Positions 22,801 to 34,260 of a stretch of 64,000 bases of DNA are shown one piece after another. Position 1 is the stretch's first letter. Every line of letters begins with the position of its first letter. This stretch comes from Guillardia theta CCMP2712 (lineage: Eukaryota > Cryptophyceae > Pyrenomonadales > Geminigeraceae), in assembly GCF_000315625.1 (NCBI RefSeq), contig NW_005434632.1:263838-327837 (forward strand), in the 5' to 3' direction. The translations under genes were made by a program, and so were the position numbers. The notes under the pieces were generated by a model. It saw only the letters and a program-made list of their open reading frames with translations. It had not been told where the DNA came from and ran no database searches.

Positions 22801-25800
22801 TGCTGGTTTTCCTGACTCCTTGCCGTCTGCTGCTGTCGTTTCGTTCCTGCTGCTGTTCCTCCTTATCTGCTGCTGTTCTTCCTGTCCCGTTAACCCTCGG
22901 CTGCTATTCTTTCTTACCTCTTCCCCTCCAGGACGGGGAAAGGTTCAACCGATGGCTGCTGCACGTGATGGGAAACGCGCCGTTCCCCCTTCCCAACGTC
23001 CTCCCGCAGGTGAGACGCCGAAAGTCTCTTGCTCCTCCTTCTCATTTCTCCTTCAGCTACTCGAAGAATCTGCAAAGATGGCATGCATGGAGCGATCCAA
23101 GGCAAGGGCCTGCCCTCCTCCTCGTCCTCATCCTTGTCCTCCACTGACCTCGATCTCGACCTCGACCTCGTCCTCATCCTCGTCCTTGTCCTCGACTGTC
23201 CTCGTCCTCGTCCTCGTCCTTGTCCTCGTCCTTGTCCTCGTCCTTGTCCTTGTCCTCGTCCTTGTCCTCGTCATCCTCCTTTAGCATCTCGTTTCCATTC
23301 TTAATGCCCCCTTTGTCGTCCTGCTCCTAGTCCCACTTGTCCTGGTCCTCTTCTTGGATCTAGACTTGTATTCTCCCCCCCGTCCTCCCCTCCTCTCCCT
23401 CACTTGTTCTCGCTCACCTCCTTTCCTCGCAGGTTGTGGGACTCCCTCTCCCTGCTCTCAAGAGCCTGCTGGAAGCGCGCGAGTCAGAGTTGCTAGAGGG
23501 AAGGGAGATGTCCAGCTCGGACCAGAGCAAGAGCAAGTCCACAGGAGCGATCCTCGCTGCCTACTACCTCCTGAGCAGGAGGTCGCAATGGATCTCCAAG
23601 CAGGTGGAGTCAGGAACGCGCCGCAGGCAACTTCCTCCTCGATCCATGGCTATTCGAAGGTTTTACAGCTCTTGCTCCCCCTTTCCCCCCTCTTCCTTCT
23701 CTCCCTCCCCTTTTCACCCGTCCTGTTCGTCCTCCTAGCCCTCTTTGTCCTCCTCCCCCAGCTTTCTTCTTTCTCGTCATCCTCGCCTTCTCGCCTTCTC
23801 GCCCCCTTACCAACGTGCGCAGAATGCAAGATGAAAGAGGAGCGATCGGACCGGAGATGGTAGGGCATGCTTCAGGAGGCGGGGAGGGGAAGGAGAAGCA
23901 GAGGAAGAATAAGACTACATATGTTGTTGTTGTTGTTGTTGATGATGATGATGATGAAGAAGACGATGATGATGATGATGATGAAGAAGAAGATGATGAT
24001 GATGATGAGGAGGAGGAGGAGGAAGGATGAGGGAGGAGGAGGAGGAGGAGGAGTGACTTGCCAACAGGAAGCGATGGTGGCCATGCTGCCTCTCAAGGTC
24101 TACCTGCAAGAGATCGAGCAGGGAGGGTATCAGGCCATCCAGCCGCAGTTCCTGCAGATGGTGAGGACCCTTCCTGCCGCCTCCTCTCCTCCTCCTTCTC
24201 CTCCTTCTCTTCTTTCTCCTCCTTCTTCTCCTCCTGCTCCTTCTCCTTCTCCTCCTCCTTATCCTCCCCTTCCCTCTCCGCCCTCGCCTCCTCCCGCGTA
24301 TTCCGCTCTTCTCCACCCCCCCCTCCCCTCCTCCTCTTCTCACCTTTTCCCGCAGGTTGTTGAGCAGTTCCCCGAGGTCCTCCTCGACTCTCATCGCTCC
24401 ATCGCCTCTGTGGGAACCGACCCGACGCTTCAGGACGCACTCAAGTCCTGCTCCTCTTCCACCACCTCCTCTTCCTCTTCTTCCGCTCCTGCCTCCTCGC
24501 TCCTCACTCCTTCTCCCCCCCTTCCCTTCCCTCTCGACCACCGCAGGGCAAGGAACGCCTTCCTCAACTACTCCAGCAACCCTCAGGCCTGCCTCCTCAT
24601 CCTCGACGTCCTCTCGCGCCTGCCTGACGGCGAGCTGGAGCAGTTCGCAGGTCGCTCGCGCTCTTTCCCTGCTCCTCCTCCTGCTGACTCCGAGCTCAGG
24701 CCTCCTCCTCATGATCCTCCTCCCTCGCATGCTCGTCCAGCAGGTGTCGGGCAGCACAGACCAGTCAGCCCAGCCCTCCCCCAGCGTCATCGCTCCCCTC
24801 TTCGAGGCCCTGTGGGATCGGCTGCTTGCTCGACATCCCTGCCCCATCGTCGCCAAGACCTCCTACTCCCTCCTTCACTACAAGTCCCTCGTGGCCTGCG
24901 AGGAGGACGCGTCCATCAGCTCGGACAGCCTCTTCATGGGATGGAAGTGCTGGGGTTGGGGGGCTCCCGAGCTGGGCAGGTTGACAGGGAGGGTGTTCGA
25001 CATCAACACGAGCGGGCTGAGCGGAGGAGAAGCGTTTGAGTTCTCCCTGCTCTCCTTTCACGAGTCGCTGTCAAGGTAGGACGAGGGCGAGGAGAAGCAG
25101 GAGGAGCAGGGGGCCGGGAAAGGTAGAGGAGAGAAGGGGGAGAAAGGGGATATGATGCGATGCATTGAGAAAGGGAGGAGCGGGAGGAGGGAGGGAGAAG
25201 GAGGAGGAGGAGGGAGGGAGAGGGGGAGGAGGGAGGAGAACAAGAGGGAGGGGAGCCGCTCAGTGCTTTCACAGGGATGTATTGACGATCTTGTCGATCG
25301 ACGACCACATATTCCACGAGCCTTCTCTGCTCCGAATTGTCTTGAGCTGCCTGGCTCTCTATCAGACGATCAGCGAGGTAGGGGAAGGTGATGATGATGA
25401 TGATGACGACGACGACGATGATGATGATGATGCGGAGGGGGAGGAGGAGGAAGGAAGAGGAGAGAGGGAGATATTTGATTTTGCGAGCAGATCAGTTTTG
25501 ATCATGAAGTCTCCAAGTCGCAGAAGATGGTTGATTTTCTCTCCCTCCCTCCCTCCCNNNNNNNNNNNNNNNNNNNNNNNNNNNNNNNNNNNNNNNNNNN
25601 NNNNNNNNNNNNNNNNNNNNNNNNNNNNNNNNNNNNNNNNNNNNNNNNNNNNNNNNNGTGCGAGTGCACTACCAAACCCATACGCCCCCATCCTCCCCCG
25701 CCACCCCCCTACATCCCCTACCTCCACCCCCACCCCCTCCCTCCCCCCCCCCCTTACCCCCCTCCCCCTCCCTCCCCCCTCCTCCCTCTCCGCCTTATCC

Positions 25801-26131
25801 GAATTTGATTCGACAAGCAGGATGAAAAGATGCTAGACGAGCAGCTGAGTGTAATCGTCAACACTCAGAACAGGTGAAGGAGGGAGGGTCTGAGGGAGAG
25901 AGAGGAAGCGAACGAGTGAGGGGGAGGGAAGGAGGGAGGGGGAAGGAAGGGAGACAAGGAGGAGGTGAGGGAGGAGGAAGGCGATTCAGTTAACATTCTT
26001 GCAGCGCGATCATTCAGATCTTGTTGGAGATTTGCTTGCCCTTCGTTGAAGATGATTCCTTGCTTGCTATTGAGGTGCCTGCTGCTGCTCTTTGTCCTCG
26101 TCCTCGCCCTCGTTCTCGTCCTCGTTCTCGT

Positions 26132-26174
<43 letters not shown>

Positions 26175-28267
26175 ATCGTTTTCTCCCCTCTTCCTGTTTC
26201 TGTTCCTCGCTGCAGGTCAGCTATGTTGTGACGGCTTAGGTCAGAACCGCAAGGCGATCTGTCAGTACATTCATCGAGTATTTATCAAGAATACCATCCT
26301 CGTCAAGCTCGTCCACTTCCAGGTACCTTGCCTCCCCCTCCTCCCCTCTTTCCTCCTCCTCCCCCTCCTCAACTTCCTCCCCTTTCTCTTTCTCGTCCTC
26401 CTCCTTCTCCTCTCTCCTCCTTGTCCTCTATCTCCTCCTGATCGTCCTCCTCCTCTCCTCGTTATCCGCCTCCTCGTCCTCCTGGTTCATCCCTTCTCCC
26501 TAGGGAATTTCTCCCTCTCTCTTCTCTCAGCTCTCTTTCTCCTCTGACTCTCCGCAGGGTTACAATCCGAAACTCATCAAGTGCCTCGTCGACAACGTTC
26601 CTGCCATGCATGTACGAGCGAAAATTATTTCCTCCTCCCTCCTCCCTCCTCCCTCCTCCCTCCTCCCTCCTCCCTCCTCCCTCCTCCCTCCTCCCTCCTC
26701 GTTCCCATCCTCCTCTTCTGTTCCTTCCCCCTCCTTCCCTCTTGGCCTCCCTCACATCCTCGAAGATTTGCAGGGAATGGCTTCCGGAACTGCTCTCGCA
26801 GCCTGACCCCAGGACTCGCTCCTTCGCAGGTTTATAGCCCGTGCCTCCCAATCTCCTGTCCTCCTTCACCCATCTACCTTCTCCTCCCTTCCCCTTCCGT
26901 CCTCCCCCTCCCCCTCCTTCCCTCCCCGTCTACCTTCTCCCTTCCTCCTTCCTCTCTCTCCCCTCCTTCTTCCTCCTGACCCTCTCTCCTCCTCCATTTT
27001 CTCCTCCCTGCTCACTTCTCAATTGCTATCACTCCAGCCTCTCCTCTCCTCTTCCTCCTTCTGACTTGCTGCAGTGCTGCTCGCTGGGCATGTCGCGCAC
27101 AAATGGCCTCTCAAGGAGACGGAGAAATTGGTGTGTTTGAAGTCAACGAAGGGGAGGAAGGAGAAGAAGCGATGATGGGGATGGGAAGCTGGGGGGGAGG
27201 AGGGAACTGACAAGGACGGAGGAGGAGGCCTTTATGGCTTGAGGAGGAGCAAAGAGGGAAGGGGGAAGGAGGGATGGGCAGTGGAGGACACGGAGGAAGA
27301 GGAGGCTAACTTCTATGCAGGTGAACCTCGCCCTCCACCGTATCCGAGAAGCTGCAAGCTCTGACGACAGGTAAAGTCAGAGGGACCTTGGCAAGAGAGG
27401 AGGGGGAGGGTTGGCAGCGTTAGCAGCATCCTTAGCTCCCTCCTCCTCCTCCTCCTCCTCCTCCTCCTCCTCCTCCTCCTCCTCCTCCTCCTCCTCCTCC
27501 TCCTCCTCCTCTGCCTTCTCCTCCTCCGCCTTCTCCTCCTCCGCCTTGTCCTCCTCCGCCTTCTCCTCCTCCTCCTCCTCAGCAGCAGCAGCAGCAAGTA
27601 ACTCAGACTTCAGGGCTTCTCTTCGAGAGATGATTCCTATCCTCCCTATTATGGCTGTGACGTTCCCTCGGACGGGACTAGAAGAGGCTGTCCCAGTTGC
27701 TCAGCAAGCCGTCAAGGTGCCTTGAGTTTCCTCTCCCTCCTTGCCCCTCGTTCCTTCCTCTATCCCTTCTTCCCTCCCTCCCTCCCTCCCTCCCTCCCTC
27801 CCTCCCTCTCTCCCTCGATGCTCTCTTTCCCCTTCCTCAGTCATCTTCCCCTTCCCATCCTTTGTCATGTTCCTCTTTGCTCTTGCTCTCTCTTGTTCTC
27901 TCACTGCTCCGCAGGTTCTCGTACAAGTCAAGTTTGACACCTCGACGGAGGAGGACGAGGTGAGAGGCTGTGGAAGGGAGGACAGGACAGGACAGGACAG
28001 ACGAAGCGAGGAGAGGGAGGGGAGGGGAGGGGAGGGGAGGGGAGGGGAGGGGAGGAGGAGGGGAAAGGATGTACACAAGGGAGGTAGAATGGAGGAGGGA
28101 GAAGGAGGAAGGAAAGTGCAAAACTGATCCCATTGTAGGAGGAGAAACTCGACGGTTTGATCGACGAGGCCATGACTGGTGAGCAGCTTGTAGCTTCCTC
28201 GTCCTCCTCACTCTTTCACGCAGCCATCATGGAGCGCGTGCTGCTGCTGCAAGGAGTCGCCGTGTGA
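19867..28267 (+). CDS. INTS2: Integrator complex subunit 2
   Basis: Start ATG at 19867 (MDIDGQSSLYADNCSQIWEV). More than twenty exons on the plus strand follow the order of animal INTS2: DIKDVTADDLYPYLPLLSRI; TLGHGLVTEYECSNDSR then RMQILVSELARLVKED (family: L..GL..E.E.SD..RR.R..LSELL); VDDRLVLVKSVVSNCP; LLKLYCAMVGDP (LRLYCALMG); LLAFCALILWPRLK; ILAAYYLLSRRSQW; NAFLNYSSNPQACLLILDVL; ICQYIHRVFIKNTILVKLVHFQ followed by GYNPKLIKCLVDNVPAMH (family: CLLHQMYI.D..IAKLVHFQGYP..L....V.GIPSMH); and MIPILPIMAVTFPRTGLEEA. The last exons read EEKLDGLIDEAMTAIMERV and end with TGA at 28265-28267. INTS2 is a scaffold of the nuclear Integrator complex that processes snRNA 3' ends and terminates RNA polymerase II. 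Introns are swollen with CCT, CCTCGT and GAT repeats, and a 100-N gap lies in one. Confidence 0.85.
23155..23283. repeat. CCTCGT/CCTTGT repeat in INTS2 intron
   Basis: About twenty hexamer units CCTCGT, with CCTTGT and CTCGAC variants. It is open in several frames but lies between exons. Confidence 0.85.
23920..24055. repeat. Triplet block GTT then GAT/GAA then GAG
   Basis: Successive runs of GTT, GAT, GAA and GAG triplets. They lie in an INTS2 intron just before the exon that begins EAMVAMLPLKVYLQEIEQ. Confidence 0.85.
25558..25657. other. Assembly gap (100 N)
   Basis: Exactly 100 N between a CCCT run and a C-rich tract, inside an INTS2 intron. Confidence 0.99.
26090..26180. repeat. (CCTCGT)n repeat in INTS2 intron
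   Basis: About fifteen CCTCGT or close variants on the plus strand, the same unit as at 23155. Confidence 0.85.
26634..26702. repeat. (CCTCCCT)n heptamer repeat
   Basis: A run of CCTCCCT units of about 65 bp in an INTS2 intron. Confidence 0.8.
27437..27592. repeat. (CCT)n with CCGCCTT interruptions
   Basis: About 25 CCT triplets followed by units of TCCTCCGCCTTC, then CAG triplets, just before the exon with SDFRASLREMIPILPI. Confidence 0.9.
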
Positions 28268-28467
28268 GGAGTCACAGACACGAACGAGAGCAAAGAGGAC
28301 GAGCGGTGGGGTATGCGGCAATGGCGCAGAGGTAGGCAGGAGAGGAGGAGGAAGAAGATGAAATGAGGGGGAGAGGAGGCGGCAAGGAGTATGTAGCAGG
28401 AGCAAGCGTGTAAACTGAGTTTACTGTCTCTGTCCCTCGAAACCTCTGCGATATTCTCCTCCTCTCA
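28268..28467. other. Convergent 3' intergenic region of INTS2 and EIF3C
   Basis: Only 200 bp separate the stop of INTS2 (plus) from the stop of eIF3c (minus), so both 3' UTRs and poly(A) signals must sit here or overlap. I see no AATAAA. Confidence 0.6.
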
Positions 28468-31400
28468 CTACCCGAGGCCCTCGGTCTCCTCCTCCACGTT
28501 CCCCTCTAGGCCCTCGCTGCCAGCCGCCGCCAGCCTTGTTCTGCTGCTTGAACTCGTAGCCGCCGTAACGCTGATCCCAACCCTGATAGACAAGTCAGAG
28601 AAAGGCAGGAGAGGGGGAGGGGGAGGGTTTGATAAGAAATGCTGTGAACCGACAAACATGAAACAGAGGACGAGGAAGGAAACTGAAACTTGTGAGCAGG
28701 AAATCAGGTGAGAGAGGAGAGAATGACGTGAAGAGGAAGAGGAGGAAGGGAGAGAGAGGAAGAGGAGGGAGAGCCTGAGGAAGAGGAGGGAGAGCCTGAG
28801 GAAGAGGAGAGGCTGAGGGCAGATGGGAGGGAAGACACAGCCACAGCAGCACACACACAAAGGATCTCATCCCATCGGACATCACCTTCTCATTGCTTTC
28901 TACGAGCTTGCCGAGGAGGTCCGAGTACTGCAAGCCGATATGGTGCAGGCGGCTCCTCTCCTTTTTGTGCATCACGATGGAGCCAGTGGGCTGGTCCCAG
29001 GATGCGAAGAGTTCCTCCGAGATGATCATCTTGCTCACGAGCGTGTTGACGACCTGACGCTCGAGCTCGAACATGTCGCAAAGCTGCTCCAACGAGAGGG
29101 CGTCGTAGAATGCCGAGTAGGCGAACAGAAACGTCCGCAGCGCCTCCTCCTTGATCTTCCTCCTCAGCATCTCCGTCACCTTCACCACGCTCTCCTCGCT
29201 CCCAATCTGGCTCCAGACAGGCAGCGCCAGGATGTGCGCCTCGCACTGCCGCCAGTCTCCCTTCTCCAGCGCCCGGGCGCCCGCCATGATGACGTCACGG
29301 GTCGTCTCGGGAGGGCCCGAGAGGGGGTTGCGGTCCGAGTTGTCGAAGACTCGCTTGAGAGCACGGGAGGTCCACTTCCTCTTGGAGTCGTAGGCCATGG
29401 CCACCATCTTGGGGATCTCGAGCAGGAAAGCGCCGACGAGGTGGCAGCACTCGATGAGCTCCAAGTTGATGTGCATGTGGTAGGGAGTCTGGCGCTTTCG
29501 CTCCGCCCGCTCCTGCGTCTCGTTCCTGTCGTTGTAGCGCTGGGAGGAGATGCCCTGGGCCAGGAGCTCCTTGAGGCGATTGTTGCAGCAGAGCTCGTCG
29601 AAGCAGTTGTGCGCGTCCATGATCAGACCGCAGCGGAAGGCGGAGAGGCCCAATTGTGCCATGGTGCGGTTGAAGAGGATCTGAGTGGGGATGGTGTAGG
29701 ACTGGTGGATGTTGTCTTGCAGGTGGCTCATCAGCATCATATCCCGCGCTTGATAGAAGCGATCGTGCAGCGCGTGGTAGTAGATCTGACAGAGCATCGC
29801 CTTGGTGCGGATGGTGTCGTCACCGTACTGGTACACCAGCATCGCCATCTCCTCGATGAAGGCCGCTCTGTTCTCCACTCTGTCCCCATGCTGCTGGACG
29901 ATGGTTCCAGCCTTGGCCACGAGCGAGTCGTGCTTGTAGTAGAGATGCTCGAGGCGGCGCATGGCGAGCCTGGCGGCCACGTCCTTCTTCCCCATCTTGA
30001 GGTAATACGTCTGCACATCCTCAGCAAGCTGGAGGAAGGGAGCGATGTCCAGCAGGCGCTTCAGGAACTCCGGAGCATGGTTGTCGAGAAGCCGCAGGGA
30101 GAGGTAGAGGTCGTCGTCGAGCCGCTCGACAAAGGAGACCAAGTTGCTCGCCACCTGCAGAGGCTCGTCGTCCTCGAACATGTCGTCGGGGACCTGAGCC
30201 CGGGAGACCGTGGCAGCAGACTGCCCGGTGTTCTCCTCGTTCAGCTCCGGGTTCTCACTGAGCACCTCGAGGAGGCGGCGGATGTTCCTCATCGTCTTGG
30301 TCCACAGGCACTGGTCCCTGGAGGACACCTTGCTGCCGTTCTGGTTCTCGATCTCGAAGCTGATCGGGAGGAGGCCCAGCCCAGCTCGGTCACGCTGCTG
30401 CGCCTGATGGTGGAGGAATTGGGCAGTGATGAGATCGAACTGGGAGGAGATCAAGTGCACGAGAACTTGCGCGGTCATCATGGGGGAGATGTTGGCAGTA
30501 GCAAGGACCTCGAGCTGAGGTTCAAGTAAGCAGAGGAACAGCAAGAGCTCGGGAGTGAACCTGAGCAATCTGGTCCTTCTTGGAGGTTCCCTTCTTTCCA
30601 CGGACGGCCAGAGTCTCCTCCAACTTCTTCTTTACGTTCTCCTCGGTCAAGACCATCTGCTCCTCTTTCTTGCCAGAGTCCTGTTGAGGACGTCAGCACC
30701 AACAGGCAGCCTCATGCCGCTGTCAACCTTGGGCTTGTCTTCGTCCTCCTTCCTTGCCTTGGTTTCTCTGACCTGCAAGAATAGTCAGCCCCTTGCGCCT
30801 TGTACGATGACTTCTGTCTCACCTTTGGCTCCTTCTTCTTCTTCACTTTCTCGAAGCCGTCGTCGTCAGAGGAGTCCGACCCATCGCCAGTCTTCATCCA
30901 CTTGCTGATGCCGGTGGCGCCGCTTCTACCAGCATCATCGCTGGAGGACGAGTCGTCTGCGGAAAGCGAGTGAACTATGGTTGAACAACAGGTCAAGTCA
31001 GCACCTGACGACGAGGACGACCACTCATCTTCATCGTCGTCATCGTCCTCCTCCTCATCGTCTGCATGGAACGTATGAGTTTCACACTTCAAGGAGTAAT
31101 CTGTAGCACCGTCATCTTTCTTCTTCTTGGGCTTCTCGTCTTCACTTTCGCTCTCCTGGAGGACACAACTATGAGCCACCATGGCGGAGGCCTTCAGCGG
31201 TTACTCACAGATTCGCTCTCGGACTCGCTCTCGGACTCGCTACTCTCATCTTCCTCTTCGTCCTCGTCCTCACCCTTGAGACGATCAAATTTAGCCACTC
31301 CCCTTCTTATATGAAACATCCAAACCTCGTCTTCCACGGGGTTTTCAAGGAACTTGGCGATCTCATTCTCATACTACACAGCAGAGAGTTGTCAGCATTA

Positions 31401-32056
31401 CAGACTGCGACAATCTGCATTCCATTCTACCTGAGCATTGTTCTTCTTGATGTTCTGCTTCATGGCATTCAAAGACTTCGCATTCGTCTTGCTCATCTTC
31501 TTGACCTGGAAGAGCGTGCGAGTCAGTTCTCCGCACATGCATCAGCCTCATCGCAAGAACCTTGTCCTTGTCCTTGGTAGTCTCTTCGACAACCTGTGCC
31601 AACTTGGCGATGATGGAGATGTAAAACTTGGGGACTCCGGACTCAGAGATTAGGTTGGACGCCTTGGAAATCTGTTGGTTGAGCTTCTGAAAGTCTACCA
31701 GCGTATCAGCAGGGAGCAAAGTCTGATCACTGTCACAGTACCGCTTGCAATGGCATTCCAATCATTGATCTTCATAGCATTTTGCAGCGCTAAAGCAGAT
31801 ATCAGCAACACGATGTCAACGTCCTTCAATTCCCACCTTTGACCGTCTGCCTCATTTCATCGTATCTCTTGTCCTTTTGCGAGACCACCTTCCTTGGTCC
31901 TTTGCGGACGGGAGCGTCCTTGGTGAAGGATGAGGACTTCTTGAGCTGCTGCTGCGGTTTCTCATCCTCAGACGATTCCTCTTCGGAAGTCTCCTCCTCC
32001 GACTCGGTCTCCTCCTCGGACGATGAATCACCAGGTTTGGCAAAGAACCGAGACAT
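28468..32056 (-). CDS. EIF3C: Eukaryotic translation initiation factor 3 subunit C
   Basis: Start ATG at 32056: MSRFFAKPGDSSSEEETESE, the family's typical opening with an acidic Ser/Glu tract. Exons then give KVVSQKDKRYDEMRQTV, NAMKINDWNAIAS, DFQKLNQQISKASNLISESG with VPKFYISIIAKLAQVVEE, MSKTNAKSLNAMKQNIKKNN, FLENPVEDEVWMFHIRR and a second acidic run. A long exon (about 30530-28890) carries the helical body (DDLYLSLRLLDNHAPEFLKR, LLCQIYYHALHDRFYQARD-type repeats, TPYHMHINLELIECCHLVGA) and the PCI domain (LRTFLFAYSAFYDALSLEQL, MFELERQVVNTLVSKMIIS, LHHIGLQYSDLLGKLVESNE). The last exon is RGG-like (GWDQRYGGYEFKQQNKAGGG) with TAG at 28470-28468. eIF3c anchors eIF3 on the 40S subunit and contacts eIF1 and eIF5. 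Length is normal for the family. Confidence 0.95.
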
Positions 32057-33072
32057 CTGCTCAAGCACAGGGCAAAGCAAACGTCACAAGGGGACACAAT
32101 GGATGGAAGTCTACATATCAGACAGTATGTGTGCCATTTTTCACCTAAGAATGACTGTTCGTGCAACATGCACATCTATCTACGTCATCGCCAACACAAT
32201 GGTGTTGTCCAGTACAAGCAAAGGCCGAGACTGCACTATCCGTCCTCCTCCCACATTCAATCTATGAATCAGTGCATATCCTTGCTTCCTCATCCCAGGC
32301 CGACATCACCATCGTGCCCTCTACCATCGTCCCTCCCGCCATCCCGCTCTGCCATACCTGCAGCTGCGTCGGCACTTGATTTCAGGCTCGATCACCCAAT
32401 TTTTCAAAATGCACAATATTTCGATCAAAAATAGATGAAATAATTCAATTTGCTGTATGGCTTTTAAACCTGTATCAAAGCATGTTATGCAAGGACCCCC
32501 TTCGGAAAGGTCCCGATGACGTGGGCGCCTCGTGCAATTCGGGCGAAAGAAAGACCCACGTGACCATAGCAGTTGTCACGTGACACAACCCGTTTAGTCA
32601 CGTGATCAGTGGGATCCAGAAAGATGGTAGACCATTTCTTACCTACCCACCCCCACCTAAAATCCTTGTATCAGCCTTGGACACACACCCCTCGTGTACC
32701 ACAACCCCTTATTTGCTATATGACTGAAGGGGTCTGGGTGGTTGATGAAAATGCGTTGAAGAAATCGGGTGGTCACTGAGGAGGGGTAGTCAGTATGAAT
32801 CAGAGGGTACTCGATTAGTAAATGGTGGGTAGTGGATTGTTCCAAGGTGGGTCAGGGTGGGTGATGGTAGGGTGGGGTGCAAAAGGAAACGGGGTGGGGC
32901 CTTGAAAAGGAGTTGCCGTTGCAAGGAGTCGGAGAGAAACGCGAAGTTGGCAGCGAACAACAGGGTGAAGAAGGAACAAGAGGAGAAGCTCGAGAAGCTG
33001 CCTTGTGTGCAAACAGTGGAGATTGAGCCATCGAGTGTTGAGATCGGAGATTGATCGAGAAGCAACGAAGGA
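32057..33072. promoter_or_regulatory. Divergent promoter of EIF3C and the ankyrin gene, with CACGTG cluster
   Basis: Three CACGTG E-box/G-box cores lie within 48 bp at 32557-32562, 32577-32582 and 32599-32604; the middle one is a 10-bp palindrome, GTCACGTGAC. To the right, 32640-32880 is a stretch of ACCCC words that changes strand to GGGTGG/GGTAGGG near 32730. 32390-32460 is AT-rich. CACGTG is the classic core for bHLH and bZIP factors; its use here is inferred. Confidence 0.5.
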
Positions 33073-34260
33073 ATGGGCGCCCAAGACGAAAACGCATGTC
33101 CTAACCTCCTTTCGGCGGATCCTACCGCATTGCTCCTGAGTGCCAAGAGGGAAGTCTATGAGGCTGCCGAATCAAAGGCGGCCATGCTATTGCAGCAGAA
33201 GATCGAGCAAACTGAACAGATAGAAAGGGAAGAGATTCGATACGTGCTTGCTCTTCAGAGTGAAGAAGACGAGAAGCTTTTGCAGCTCGCCAAGCAGGAG
33301 GAGGAGGACCTTGCTATGGCGCAGAAGGCACAGGAGGAGGAAGAGGCGGAAGCGCAGAAGATTGAAGACACGAAGAAGGTCCAGGTGTCTGATGACGAGA
33401 AGCTTGCCTTCGAGATGCACAAAGAGCTCGTGGATGAGCTTCACAGCGCTGTGCACAAGGACGATAGGAGCAAAGTGATCGCCCTGCTCAAACAGGGAGC
33501 GAATGCAAGCCTCGTCCTCCAAGAGGGAGTGACCAACTCACCTCTGCAGATCGCTGTGCTCAGGAACCTCCCGGAGATGGTGAGGATACTTGTCAACGGT
33601 CAGGCGGACATCAACTACACCAATTCGCGCAAGGAAACGGCTCTTCACTTCGCAGCTCAGAAGAACAGGATGGAATGCCTGAAGATCCTGATGAAGGAGA
33701 GACCGAACCTCGACATCCAGAACGTGGACGGGCACACTCCCCTGATGGTGGCAGCCAAGGCCGGATACTCCGAGCCAGTGAAGTATCTGGTCGACAACGG
33801 AGCAGACCCTTACTTGAAGGACCTGAGGAATAGGATGGCGCTACATCTCGTTCCCTTCCTCTGTCGATCGCTCAGAACACTCCTCGAAGGCATGTGTGGC
33901 TGGAGCTTGCTTGAAGCCTCTTCCAAGGGCCGTGGGAATGACGTCGTTGACCTCGTCAGGCGGGGGGCGAGTACTCAGATATCTGACGAGCACCTGAGAA
34001 CCCCGTTGCACTTAGCAGCTCAGGGAGGGCATGGAATCATCGTGGAATACCTTCTTCAGCACCATTGCAAGATCGATGCCGCAGACGACCAGGGTCAAAC
34101 TGCCCTGCACAAGGCAGCGTATGCAGACAAGAACCTTGTCGTGCGGATCCTGCTCAACGCCGGGGCAGACACAACGGTCAAGGACCAGAATGGAAAGACA
34201 GCGATTGATATTGCTGGAGCGCTATCGAAGAAAGTTCTGCAGCAAGAAAAGTCGGCATGA
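33073..34260 (+). CDS. Ankyrin-repeat protein with N-terminal coiled coil
   Basis: A single uninterrupted frame of 395 residues, unusual among these intron-rich genes. Residues about 40-120 are a charged Glu/Gln-rich coiled coil (QQKIEQTEQIEREEIRYVLA, LAMAQKAQEEEEAEAQKIED). From about 130 come ankyrin repeats: HSAVHKDDRSKVIALLKQGA, NSPLQIAVLRNLPEMVRILV, KETALHFAAQKNRMECLKIL, DGHTPLMVAAKAGYSEPVKY, RTPLHLAAQGGHGIIVEYLL and GQTALHKAAYADKNLVVRIL. The repeat around 255-290 is irregular (ALHLVPFLCRSLRTLLEGMC), perhaps a decayed unit or a retained in-frame intron. Ankyrin repeats bind proteins; the partner is unknown. It shares a promoter region with eIF3c. Confidence 0.85.
   Translation: MGAQDENACPNLLSADPTALLLSAKREVYEAAESKAAMLLQQKIEQTEQIEREEIRYVLALQSEEDEKLLQLAKQEEEDLAMAQKAQEEEEAEAQKIEDTKKVQVSDDEKLAFEMHKELVDELHSAVHKDDRSKVIALLKQGANASLVLQEGVTNSPLQIAVLRNLPEMVRILVNGQADINYTNSRKETALHFAAQKNRMECLKILMKERPNLDIQNVDGHTPLMVAAKAGYSEPVKYLVDNGADPYLKDLRNRMALHLVPFLCRSLRTLLEGMCGWSLLEASSKGRGNDVVDLVRRGASTQISDEHLRTPLHLAAQGGHGIIVEYLLQHHCKIDAADDQGQTALHKAAYADKNLVVRILLNAGADTTVKDQNGKTAIDIAGALSKKVLQQEKSA

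Noticed and set aside
24057-25079. Two large overlapping Ser/Pro-rich frames in INTS2
   Set aside because: They read through CT-rich introns; only the embedded exons match INTS2 blocks.
28823-30529. 568-codon plus-strand open frame opposite eIF3c
   Set aside because: It is the antisense of the long eIF3c exon; composition mirrors that exon and no domain is seen.
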